Shown here piece by piece: positions 38,001 to 45,225 of a DNA stretch of 64,000 nt (its first letter is position 1; every line of letters starts with the position of its first letter). Source of the stretch: Smithellaceae bacterium. GTDB taxonomy: Bacteria > Desulfobacterota > Syntrophia > Syntrophales > Smithellaceae. Below the pieces are notes generated by a model, which did no database searches, was not told the origin of the DNA, and saw only the letters and a program-made list of their open reading frames with translations. The stretch is taken from NCBI GenBank assembly GCA_028693285.1, contig JAQUVQ010000002.1, positions 1-64,000 of the forward strand, written 5' to 3'. The position numbers were made by a program, and so were the translations under genes.

Positions 38001-39012
38001 AAGCATGCCGGGTGTCCGCCGTATTGGACAGAACGACGCGCCCCTGATATTGCCGGCCGGTTCCGTCAAGGAGGAGAGAGCCGTTGAATTTAGCAGGAAC
38101 TTTCAGCTCGTCGGAAAGATCCATGTTTTCCGCCTGAACCTTCAGGGCTGCATGCGGCGTCGGGCCTTTGAAGGCCAGAAAGCCCTCGCCGGCAATGGAG
38201 CCCGGACGATTCCCGCGCCGCAGAAGGATTTTGGCAAAGGTCAGCCCGGCGGGCGTCATGCCGATGTCCGATGATATCCGCAAAACCGGCCGGGTATTTT
38301 GAAGGCCGTGAATCTGAAGGCTTCCCTTCATTTCTCCCGGCTTCTTTCCCGGTCCGAAGGCTGCGTCCAGCCGAATGGAATCAACGCCGGCGGCCGGGTG
38401 CGCCGGAGTTGCGGCAAGTTTGGCTTTCAGCAGGGGACGATGGAAACCGGCCAGAACGCTTCCCTCCAAAACGCCGAAAGACGAGGTGAGGCGAAGATCG
38501 CTTACGGACAGACTGGAATTCTTCCAGACGGCGGCCGCGGCAAGAGCCGTGATTTGAACCGGTTCTTCATTCGGGCGGCGATAGGTCAGATTCCTGACGG
38601 CCAGGCGCCCGATGCTGCCGCTCACGAACGTGATCCAGCCTTTGGCCCGCGGCCAGACCAGCTCCGGCTGTTTGTCCGGAGAGTTGTCGAAAACGGATAC
38701 CTGGTCGGCGGAAAGCAGAGAAAACCTCAGATGGCCCGCCATCAGGTCTTGCGGCCGCATGGAAAGCCGCAGCTTTCCTATTCGAAGGCTTCCCTGCGGC
38801 CACTCGATGACCGTGCCGGTCAGGCGGAGGGAATCCGCCAGATTTCCCTCGACGGTTTCCGCCCTGATGTTCACTTCCGTGAAGCTCGAAACGGTTTCCA
38901 GCAGTTTTTTTCCACCCGCCTCGGTGCCAAAAAGCCAGCCCGCGGCCGCGAGAAGGACCGCCGGCACGCCCAGAACGACGACGAGGATGAGATATTTCAG
39001 CACGCGCTTCAA
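35035..39012 (-). CDS. tamB: TamB-family translocation and assembly module protein
   Basis: At 1325 aa this has the TamB plan: an N-terminal anchor (YLILVVVLGVPAVLLAAAGWLFG), a very long beta-helical groove, and the conserved C-terminal DUF490 domain (ISGRGEIRVVKGRFRTYGVNLEIVRG; DILAYIVLGHPL). TamB-like proteins span the periplasm and move phospholipids or assist outer membrane protein insertion with TamA. The TTG start overlaps the tamA stop (TTGA), so the two are translationally coupled. It is somewhat divergent in the N-terminal half. Confidence 0.9.
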   Translation of the reverse strand: MKRVLKYLILVVVLGVPAVLLAAAGWLFGTEAGGKKLLETVSSFTEVNIRAETVEGNLADSLRLTGTVIEWPQGSLRIGKLRLSMRPQDLMAGHLRFSLLSADQVSVFDNSPDKQPELVWPRAKGWITFVSGSIGRLAVRNLTYRRPNEEPVQITALAAAAVWKNSSLSVSDLRLTSSFGVLEGSVLAGFHRPLLKAKLAATPAHPAAGVDSIRLDAAFGPGKKPGEMKGSLQIHGLQNTRPVLRISSDIGMTPAGLTFAKILLRRGNRPGSIAGEGFLAFKGPTPHAALKVQAENMDLSDELKVPAKFNGSLLLDGTGRQYQGRVVLSNTADTRHAFRLAGDYSGNAEGATLSPIQATALGGSLNGRLKIGWTDGLKISGALSGKNLNPAKWNPDWAGIVHFDLEGDLSAPAEAPPSGSFNLTLKESRLHGRQLTGDLRATFADNDIHIQRLALRGKGFQFAARGSVADQLDFSAEISDLARLIPHTSGSLTASGWARRRHDRFSGVVAARGRSLAADGWSIESGNFSASLEDREKSPFALTADFSRLRFRSLTTDTLRVRGGGTALSHTLAAVMRRGPHETRLDLSGARREKIWKGKIIRLEGTDGVGPWRLSSPSALEISAERLALGPMEITGRGAEAFRASAVLSGNPLTGPVDLTWNDVDLARANAWTDHGIATGACGGIIHATLLPSNRIDLALEATLSGTLSAQGQTVEVRQGKITLNANKRGTRLDVKFEPSDGGWLQGSFFSSQPAKQSLPDTGQWDVRWRELDLKRFSASLPRRTKLEGRTSGEMEGKLLSGGRFSCAGRAGLDHSKIHRRGQRGDVSIDFRRASAEWVWRKDTLACDVAVAMADHGELKGKIRLPLAARFGWTLNERGPLQGSLAGQVQEKGALGVLFPGLVQESRGTLDLDISVSGTPADPLFEGRIRLSDAGGYLPSAGITLQDVRIEARPSKDGLVIDSFRAASGPGYVDGSARIHLKGMQIAGFEGRIDGERFQTVHVPELHVQSSPRLTFWGTPEKISVRGEVLLPLLEVNGSQSQGPAASSSDVIREGKTKSPGRKPSVGLDVQVKMALGDEAHFNASGIDAKLGGEMDISFSDPERISGRGEIRVVKGRFRTYGVNLEIVRGHLFYAGGPVNQPALDILALRKIGDVKAGVAVSGSLPKPVIKLYSEPQMQDMDILAYIVLGHPLGADTKQAGLLATAASAVLTSQQAEDLLEQIQGYLGLASLEISSDVLEKSNRMGYRRLKVTPEGTGGSAQSASETILVVGKYLTPQLYISYGRSLFSGGNLFFLRYDISKNWQVESQMGQESGVDLYYKLEFH

Positions 39013-40814
39013 AATTCAAACCCCACGGTAAAGTGAAAGCGGAATTCCGGGTCATCCACGCGGATCTGCCGGGCGACGTATAAATTCAGGGCGCCGACCG
39101 GCGTGTGGTAGTGAATGCCGAAGCCTCCGGCCTGATACAGCGTCAGATCGGAAAAAGTGTCAAAAGCGTTTCCCGCGTTGTAAAACACGGAGACTGCCCA
39201 GTCCTCCAGAATGTCGCGCTGCAGTTCCACGCAGCCGGTCAGCAGATGCTTGCCGCCCTTGACATTTCCCTCGGCGTCGCGGGGACCCAGCGACTGGTAG
39301 GCGTAGCCGCGAACGCTTTGATCGCCGCCCGCAAAAAACCGCAAAGACGGGGGGAGGTCGGAAAACTCGTCGGTAAAAACCGTGAAGCCCGCTTTGGCGC
39401 TGGTCAGGAAAGACAGGCGCCACGGCAGGGGAAGAATGTGGCTCGCCTCGCCGATGAACTGAAGCAGGCGGGTTGTGGAGCCCAGGGCCTGGTGCGTGCC
39501 GCGCAGATCGAGCGCATACCGGAACCCGCGGTCGGGCCGAATCAGGTTGTCGTAGTGGTTGTCGGAGAACCGGACGCCCGGAAGGACGTATCTCGAGGTT
39601 GCCTCCTGGCTGCCGATGGTGAATTCTTCGTGCTGAAATTTGATGTACGCCGAACCCTGCCTTCTGGGAGTGAAGCTGTGCGTCCGGGCCAGTTCCATCG
39701 CGATGATCCGGCTGTCGTAGGTGGTGATTTCCTCCTGCTGAAGGTTGATTTGCGCGGAGGTGAAAGTCCTGATGTCCCTGCCGTCCGGAACGATGTAGCT
39801 CGTCGCGAGTCCCTGCAGCCGCTGGGAGATGTACAGGTGCGAATCCAGTTCGTGCCCCCGGTGAAGCATGTTGAGGTCCCGGCAGCGCAAAGCGAATCTC
39901 GCTCCCGTATCCGTTCCGTATCCGATGCCCGGCCTCAGCGTGATGCGCGGCACGGGCGTCAGGAGCACCCGCACCGGCACTTTTCCTTCCCGGGACTGCT
40001 CCTTGTCGGCCTGGACCGACACTCGGCGAAACCGCTCCGAGTTGTTCAACTGAAGCTGGGACTCGGCCATTCGGGTGTACGAGAAAGCCTCTCCGGGCTG
40101 AAAGGCGAGGTAGCGCCGCAGAAAGGCGTCGGGATAATCGGGGGCGCCCTCGATGGTTGTCGTGGAGAAAAAATATTTCTCGCCGGTTTCCAGCACCAGC
40201 GTGATGACGGCCGACAGGCCGGCCTCATCTACCCGGATTTCGTGAACGGTGTAGGCGGCGTCCAGATACCCCAGCTCTTCCGCCCGGGATTTCAGCGCCT
40301 GCTTGGCTTTTTCGTAAAGAGGATGTGACAGCGCGTCGCCTTTTCGCACAGGGAAGTCGGCGGCAAGCGCCGCCAGCGTTGTCTCCGACGCGCCGCTTCC
40401 GGCGACGGTGACGCTGACCCCGGAAACGACGGCCGGCTGACCCGGTTCGATTTGCACCCGCAGCCGGTATTCGTCCGCTTCGGGGGTTTCGATCAGGACG
40501 ACGGCCCTGGCGGAATAATATCCGAAGGGTTCAAGGGCCGCCGGCACTTTCCGTCCGGCCTGGCGGACAAACCGCTCCAGCCAGAGCCGGTCCGCTTTTC
40601 CATCCTTTACCAGGCCGGGAGGCAGGGTGAGCGCTTCCAGAACATTTTTCCGGGCCTCTCCGTCAACGCCTTCCACAACGATTTCCACCGGGCCGGCGGC
40701 CAGGACGACGACGGCCGGCCCCGTCGCGGACAAAAGGCCCAAAAGGAGAAAAACGCAGCACCAGGTTCGGAAGGCCGAAGGGGACGCCGTACTCGCCGGA
40801 TGGGAAAGGGTCAT
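39009..40814 (-). CDS. tamA: TamA-like Omp85 outer membrane protein
   Basis: A 601-aa Omp85-family protein. It has a signal peptide (WCCVFLLLGLLSATGPAVVVLAAG), three POTRA-like domains (~40-270) and a 16-strand-type barrel. The Omp85 loop motif is present around FFAGGDQSVRGYAYQSLGP, and the C-terminus ends in Phe (FHFTVGFEF). It partners with TamB, encoded immediately downstream. The ribosome site is weak. It follows the small SOR-like gene by 26 nt. Confidence 0.9.
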   Translation of the reverse strand: MTLSHPASTASPSAFRTWCCVFLLLGLLSATGPAVVVLAAGPVEIVVEGVDGEARKNVLEALTLPPGLVKDGKADRLWLERFVRQAGRKVPAALEPFGYYSARAVVLIETPEADEYRLRVQIEPGQPAVVSGVSVTVAGSGASETTLAALAADFPVRKGDALSHPLYEKAKQALKSRAEELGYLDAAYTVHEIRVDEAGLSAVITLVLETGEKYFFSTTTIEGAPDYPDAFLRRYLAFQPGEAFSYTRMAESQLQLNNSERFRRVSVQADKEQSREGKVPVRVLLTPVPRITLRPGIGYGTDTGARFALRCRDLNMLHRGHELDSHLYISQRLQGLATSYIVPDGRDIRTFTSAQINLQQEEITTYDSRIIAMELARTHSFTPRRQGSAYIKFQHEEFTIGSQEATSRYVLPGVRFSDNHYDNLIRPDRGFRYALDLRGTHQALGSTTRLLQFIGEASHILPLPWRLSFLTSAKAGFTVFTDEFSDLPPSLRFFAGGDQSVRGYAYQSLGPRDAEGNVKGGKHLLTGCVELQRDILEDWAVSVFYNAGNAFDTFSDLTLYQAGGFGIHYHTPVGALNLYVARQIRVDDPEFRFHFTVGFEF

Positions 40815-40840
40815 GATCTCGATGGATTCCTGATGGTTTT

Positions 40841-41200
40841 CTATTCCACTTTCAGCGTCGCCGTTTTTTTGCCCTGAAGGTTGCAGACGGCCGTCACTTC
40901 CAGAAGATCGTTTGGCTTCGCCGGCACTTTGTAGGTATAGACGAAGGTGGCTTTGCCGGCCTGTGAATCATAATCGGCGGTTTCAAGCGGCTCCTGATTT
41001 TTTTTGATCTGAACCTGCTTGATGTAGTGGAAGCCGGTGAACGTTGATTTGTGCGTGATGGATGCCGAAAGCGTCTGGGTCTTCAGGTCGTAACTCAGCG
41101 AAAGGTCCTGGGGAGGATCGGCGAAGGCGGGCTCAGCCGGGAGCCAGGCGGCGGCCATCCAGAGGAAAATCAGCAAAAAGATCAAAAGATGTTTTTTCAT
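40841..41200 (-). CDS. Exported desulfoferrodoxin/superoxide reductase-like small protein
   Basis: A 119-aa protein with a signal peptide (LLIFLLIFLWMAAAWLPAEPAFA). The mature part resembles the iron-binding domain of superoxide reductases: THKSTFTGFHYIKQVQI fits the HPMT..HYI region and VTAVCNLQG fits the CNLHG motif. His50, His58 and Cys106 could be ligands, but the last His is Gln109 and the first His has no equivalent. It may bind a metal differently or have kept only the fold. AGGAG precedes the ATG. It leads the tamA-tamB-mtaD unit and is divergent from cydAB. Confidence 0.6.
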   Translation of the reverse strand: MKKHLLIFLLIFLWMAAAWLPAEPAFADPPQDLSLSYDLKTQTLSASITHKSTFTGFHYIKQVQIKKNQEPLETADYDSQAGKATFVYTYKVPAKPNDLLEVTAVCNLQGKKTATLKVE

Positions 41201-41277
41201 GTCGCATTCTCCTGAAAGGATTTTGTTGGTCCTACAGTAATACAATTGGTCCGGAAATGACAACAGGAAAATAGGGA

Positions 41278-41306
41278 TTGAAAAAGGAGGGACAATTCGA
41301 TATTCT
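41278..41306 (+). promoter_or_regulatory. Sigma70-like promoter for cydAB
   Basis: TTGAAA (41278-41283), a 17-bp spacer and TATTCT (41301-41306) lie 29 nt upstream of the cydA ATG. The rest of the 134-bp divergent gap would contain the promoter for the SOR-like/tam unit, for which I see only weak candidates. Confidence 0.5.
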
Positions 41307-41334
41307 TCCTTCCACTACAATCCCGGAGGAAGCT

Positions 41335-42645
41335 ATGGACGCGTTGCTCCTTGCCCGCCTGCAATTCGCCTTTACCATCGGATTCCATTTTCTCTTTCCG
41401 GCCATGACGCTGGGCGTCGCTCTGATTATTTTGATTTCCGAAACGCTGCATCTGGCCACCAAGAATGATGTGTATCGAAAAATTACGGATCTGCTCGCCA
41501 GGCTGCTGGGGCTGATTTTTGTGGTCGGCGCTGCCACCGGCATCGTCATGGAATTTTCTTTCGGAACCAACTGGTCCCGTTATTCACGAACGGTGGGCGA
41601 CATTTTCGGGCCGCTGCTCGCCGCCGAAGGCGTCATCGCTTTTTTCCTGGAGTCGGTTTTTGTCGGCGTGCTGATTTTCGGCCGAAAGAAAGTATCGCCC
41701 GGCGTTTACTGGGTTTCCGCTCTGCTCGTGTTTATCGGCGGCCATTTATCCGCCTTCTGGATTATCGTGGCCAATTCCTGGATGCAGACGCCGGCCGGAT
41801 ATGAAGTGAGCGCCGCGGGCAAGGTGATTCTGACGGATTTCGCCGCCGCTGTTTTTAATCCGTCCACCGTTGCCCGTTTTCTGCACACCGTTTTGGCCAC
41901 CTGGATCACCGGCACCGTCCTGGTTTGCGGGATCGCCGGCTGCTACGTCCGGAAAGGCCTGCACGGCGAGACCGCCCGCACCATGCTCAAAATCGGCATC
42001 ATTCTCTTCGCGGTCACGCCGCTTCTGCAGTTGGGAGCGGCCCACGGCCACGCGATTCAGGTGATCAATTATCAGCCGATGAAGGCGGCGGCGATGGAAG
42101 GGCATTTTGAGACGGCCCGGGGAGCGGATGTTTACATTGCCGGGTATGTGGACGAGGAAAATGAAAAAACCTACGGCCTTTACATTCCCAAAGGGTTGAG
42201 CTTTTTGTACAACTTCGATTTCAACTCGGAAATCAAAGGTCTGCGTGAGGTTCCCAAAACGGACTGGCCGCCGGTAAACCTGGTGTTTCAGGCTTATCAC
42301 ATCATGGTGACGCTGGGCGGAATCTTTATCGGCATGGGGCTGCTGGGCGCCCTGCTTCTCTGGACGGGCAGACTCTATGCGGCAAAGTGGTATCTCTGGC
42401 TCCTGCCTTTTCTGATTCCGCTTGCGCATCTGGCCCATGAAACGGGCTGGATTACCGCGGAGGTCGGCCGCCAGCCCTGGATCATTCAGGGCCTGATGAA
42501 AACCGCCCAGGCCTCGTCCGTGGTGGTATCGAAAGGAGAGCTGGCCGCGAGCCTGACCATGTTTGCCCTGGTTTATTTGTTGTTGCTGGTCATGTTTGTC
42601 ATGCTCTTTGTGAAAATCGTCAAACAGGGGCCGGCGGGGGAATAG
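41335..42645 (+). CDS. cydA: Cytochrome bd-type quinol oxidase subunit I
   Basis: The 436-aa membrane protein is subunit I of the bd oxidase, holding hemes b558, b595 and d. Visible landmarks include RLQFAFTIGFHFLFP (heme His18), the quinol loop region FDFNSEIKGLREVP, and GRQPWIIQGLMKT. Its length implies the short Q-loop form. In anaerobes bd oxidase mainly removes O2. The ATG at 41335 follows CGGAGGA; a longer frame upstream is unlikely. cydB follows after 96 nt. Confidence 0.93.
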   Translation: MDALLLARLQFAFTIGFHFLFPAMTLGVALIILISETLHLATKNDVYRKITDLLARLLGLIFVVGAATGIVMEFSFGTNWSRYSRTVGDIFGPLLAAEGVIAFFLESVFVGVLIFGRKKVSPGVYWVSALLVFIGGHLSAFWIIVANSWMQTPAGYEVSAAGKVILTDFAAAVFNPSTVARFLHTVLATWITGTVLVCGIAGCYVRKGLHGETARTMLKIGIILFAVTPLLQLGAAHGHAIQVINYQPMKAAAMEGHFETARGADVYIAGYVDEENEKTYGLYIPKGLSFLYNFDFNSEIKGLREVPKTDWPPVNLVFQAYHIMVTLGGIFIGMGLLGALLLWTGRLYAAKWYLWLLPFLIPLAHLAHETGWITAEVGRQPWIIQGLMKTAQASSVVVSKGELAASLTMFALVYLLLLVMFVMLFVKIVKQGPAGE

Positions 42646-42646
42646 C

Positions 42647-42666
42647 GGATAGTGGATAGTGGATAG
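42647..42666 (+). repeat. Short tandem 7-bp repeat
   Basis: Nearly three copies of GGATAGT lie directly after the cydA stop in the cydA-cydB gap. It may reflect replication slippage and no function is evident. Confidence 0.7.
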
Positions 42667-42741
42667 CTCATCACTTGTAACTGATTGTTGGCGGGAGATT
42701 TGGTCAGGCTGTGCCCGATCAAATCTTGATGGAGAAAGAAG

Positions 42742-43752
42742 ATGGAAAATATTCAGAACTTTCAAATCCTTTGGTTTGTTTTGATTTTCATCCTGCTGCT
42801 GGGCTACGCGCTTTTGGACGGATTTGATTTGGGCCTGGCCGCCCTGCTGCCGCTTCTGGGCAAAACAAAAGAAGAAAAGGATACGCTCATTGCTTCCATC
42901 GGCCCGGTCTGGGACGGCAACGAAGTCTGGCTGATTACCGGCGGCGGCGCGCTTTTTGCCGCCTTTCCCCACGCGTATGCCACCGCGTTTTCCGGTTTTT
43001 ATTCAGCGATGATGCTGGTGCTGCTGGCCTTGATTTTTCGCGCGGTTTCGATGGAATTCCGGGCCAACGATCCGGCGCGCGCCGGTCTCTGGGAAAAAGC
43101 ATTGATTGGCGGAAGCGCGCTGGCGGCTTTGCTGTTCGGCGTGGCGCTGGGCAATGTGATCTACGGCGTGCCGCTGGACGGCAGAATGGAATACGCCGGA
43201 AGCTTTTTCACGCTGCTTCGTCCCGTCCCGCTGCTGTTCGGCATCACCGGTCTTGCCGCCGTGCTGCTGCAGGGCGCGTCCTGGGCGGTGCTGAAAACGG
43301 AAGGGCGGGTGCAGGAGCGTTCATTTGAAGCCGCGCGGACTTTGACTTGGATCAATGCCGTCCTGGCGGTGATTTATTTCGTGGTTCTGATTTACGCCAT
43401 CCCGCGCGTGTCGGGAAATGCGTTGTTTTATGTCGCGGTTGCAATCACCTTTGCGGGACTGATCGGATTGTTTTTTTCTCTTCGCAAAAAAAATGACGCA
43501 GGCCCGTTCTGGGAATCGTCTTTTTCGCTTATCGGACTGTTTCTGGCGGCGGGCGCGGCGCAGTTTCCCAACCTGATTACCGCTTCCAACGATCCGAACT
43601 TCAGCCTGACCATTTACAACAGCTCCACCAGCCTTTACACGCTGCAGATCATGGCCGTCATCGCGCTTGCCGGCATGCCGATTGTGATCGGCTACACCCT
43701 CTTTGTTTATCGCCTGTTCAAGGGAAAGGCCAAAGCCGACGGGCATTATTAG
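42742..43752 (+). CDS. cydB: Cytochrome bd-type quinol oxidase subunit II
   Basis: A 336-aa polytopic protein with the CydB N-terminal motif LGYALLDGFDLGLAALLP and GPVWDGNEVWLITGGGALFAAFP. It stabilises subunit I and the heme centres. The ATG follows GGAGAAAG. No cydX-like small ORF or cydCD exporter genes are visible nearby. Confidence 0.93.
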   Translation: MENIQNFQILWFVLIFILLLGYALLDGFDLGLAALLPLLGKTKEEKDTLIASIGPVWDGNEVWLITGGGALFAAFPHAYATAFSGFYSAMMLVLLALIFRAVSMEFRANDPARAGLWEKALIGGSALAALLFGVALGNVIYGVPLDGRMEYAGSFFTLLRPVPLLFGITGLAAVLLQGASWAVLKTEGRVQERSFEAARTLTWINAVLAVIYFVVLIYAIPRVSGNALFYVAVAITFAGLIGLFFSLRKKNDAGPFWESSFSLIGLFLAAGAAQFPNLITASNDPNFSLTIYNSSTSLYTLQIMAVIALAGMPIVIGYTLFVYRLFKGKAKADGHY

Positions 43753-43775
43753 AAAGCATTTTTCAGGCGTCCTGC

Positions 43776-44909
43776 CTAAAGGATTTGATTGGCCGGGGTC
43801 TTTCTGAGCAGCGCGGTCAAAAGCCAGCTTCCCGCCAGGGCCGTCAGGAAAACGGCCGCAAACTTGATCCAGGGGGAAAGCGGCTGTCCCAGCAGGAAAA
43901 ACTGCATCCAGATCACGAAGACATAATGAAAAACATAGATGCCGTAGGCGTTGGCGGTTAGATGGTCCGCCACGGGGCGGGCGGTATGGAAAAATTTGCG
44001 GGCAAGCCCGAGGGCGGCAAGCCCCGTGAAGGTGCAGCACAGACAGTAGAGGGCGGTCAGGATGACGCTCATCAGCCATGCAGGGGTGATGCCGAGGCCG
44101 GCGGCGTTCACTTCCAGCGTTCCATGCGTCAGGTAGGTGATCCCGCCCAGAAACAGCCACAGCGGCCACGGCCTGAGATTTTCCCGCGAAAGGGAGCGGT
44201 CCGGATCTGCGCCGCCCAGGGCGACGCCCAGCAGAAACCACACAAAGTACAAGAAGAATCGCCAGGCGTGAAAATACAGGGGGCCTGCGATATGCGCCCA
44301 GTGTCCGGGTTCGACAAACAGGCGCAGCGGAAGCGTCGCGGCCAGGCTGGCCAGGAGAAAGACCACGACCAGATTTCGCGGCGATGCGGCCGTCCAGGAT
44401 AACTTTTTCATGAGCCCGGGGGTGAACCGGCAAGCCAGTGCGACGAAGGCGCCATAGGCCAGCAGGACCCAGATAAACCAGGCCGGCCCGCTTGCCCAGC
44501 CGTCGTTCGTAAAGAAGCCCCGCAGATAGCCGCCCTGGCTCGCGGTGTTGCTTAAAAGCCATGACGGAAAGTAGGCCAGCGGGGCCAGCAGAAACACGGA
44601 AATGATAAACGGAACGCCGAGACGCTTGGCGCGGTCGGTCATAAAGCGGCCGGCGCCTTTCCGGTTCAGGGACGGGACAATAAAGAGTCCGGAGATCAGG
44701 AACATGAGGCACATGAAGAACATGTCGTTCCAGCCCACGAAAAAGTCCAGCGGCAGCAAGCGAAGCGCATCGACGACGGGGGCCGAAGATTTCATGTAAT
44801 CGTCTGCATTATAGAAACTGGAGGTGTTGTAGGCCAGAGAGGCATGGTGGGCGACCACCAGCAGGGTGACGCCGCTGCGCAGATAGTCGATGGCGATATC
44901 TCGTTTCAA
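43776..44909 (-). CDS. Acyltransferase family 3 (OafA/YrhL-type) membrane protein
   Basis: A ~377-aa polytopic protein of the Acyl_transf_3 family, which acetylates surface sugars or lipids. It has RSGVTLLVVAHHASLAYN at the N-terminus and about ten membrane segments to the end. I choose the TTG at 44909 because GGAGGA lies 6-7 nt upstream; the TTG at 44960 has no ribosome site. The start codon, ribosome site, ~120-nt leader and promoter all lie inside repeat copy A. Confidence 0.8.
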   Translation of the reverse strand: MKRDIAIDYLRSGVTLLVVAHHASLAYNTSSFYNADDYMKSSAPVVDALRLLPLDFFVGWNDMFFMCLMFLISGLFIVPSLNRKGAGRFMTDRAKRLGVPFIISVFLLAPLAYFPSWLLSNTASQGGYLRGFFTNDGWASGPAWFIWVLLAYGAFVALACRFTPGLMKKLSWTAASPRNLVVVFLLASLAATLPLRLFVEPGHWAHIAGPLYFHAWRFFLYFVWFLLGVALGGADPDRSLSRENLRPWPLWLFLGGITYLTHGTLEVNAAGLGITPAWLMSVILTALYCLCCTFTGLAALGLARKFFHTARPVADHLTANAYGIYVFHYVFVIWMQFFLLGQPLSPWIKFAAVFLTALAGSWLLTALLRKTPANQIL

Positions 44910-45082
44910 AAAGTTCCTCCGGACGGCCAAGGGATCGGTTTGTTCGGCGAGGATCGTCAAAAGCCGGATCTTCGGGCGGCGGCCGTCGCATCGTCAGTAT
45001 TGCGGCTGATCCGTTGGGCGCTTTTGACGGAAGCGCACTATAGGCAATTTATTTCGGCCTGTCAACCCGATCCGGAGCATCC
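44895..45082. repeat. Direct repeat, copy A (~188 bp)
   Basis: This segment matches 50607-50795 in the same orientation with only about eight differences. It holds, on the minus strand, a sigma70-like promoter, a ~120-nt leader, a GGAGGA ribosome site and the TTG start of the acyltransferase. The leader contains a 10-bp inverted repeat (CGTCAAAAGC...GCTTTTGACG). A plus-strand frame also runs through it, but no product is supported. With 45083-45225, in which I see nothing, it fills the >300-bp gap between the acyltransferase and the 845-aa gene. Confidence 0.9.
45037..45065 (-). promoter_or_regulatory. Near-consensus sigma70 promoter in repeat copy A
   Basis: TTGACA (45060-45065), a 17-bp spacer and TATAGT (45037-45042) on the minus strand lie ~128 nt upstream of the acyltransferase TTG. 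Confidence 0.7.
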
Positions 45083-45225
45083 GAGAAAAATGCTCCGTTC
45101 ATCATTGCTTACTGCTTGAACAGTGAATGGTCGAATAGAATTGGAAAAGCAACAGCACAGGAAGCAAGCAAGGCCCGGATAAATCTTAAAAATATTCTTA
45201 TCGCTTTCGGAAATCTCTTCCAATG

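Noticed and set aside
42646..42741. cydA-cydB gap as a hidden cydX gene
   Set aside because: No short membrane-protein ORF with a start and ribosome site is present; only the GGATAGT repeat stands out.
45083..45225. Gap between repeat copy A and the 845-aa gene
   Set aside because: I looked for an RNA gene, terminator or small ORF and saw nothing supportable.
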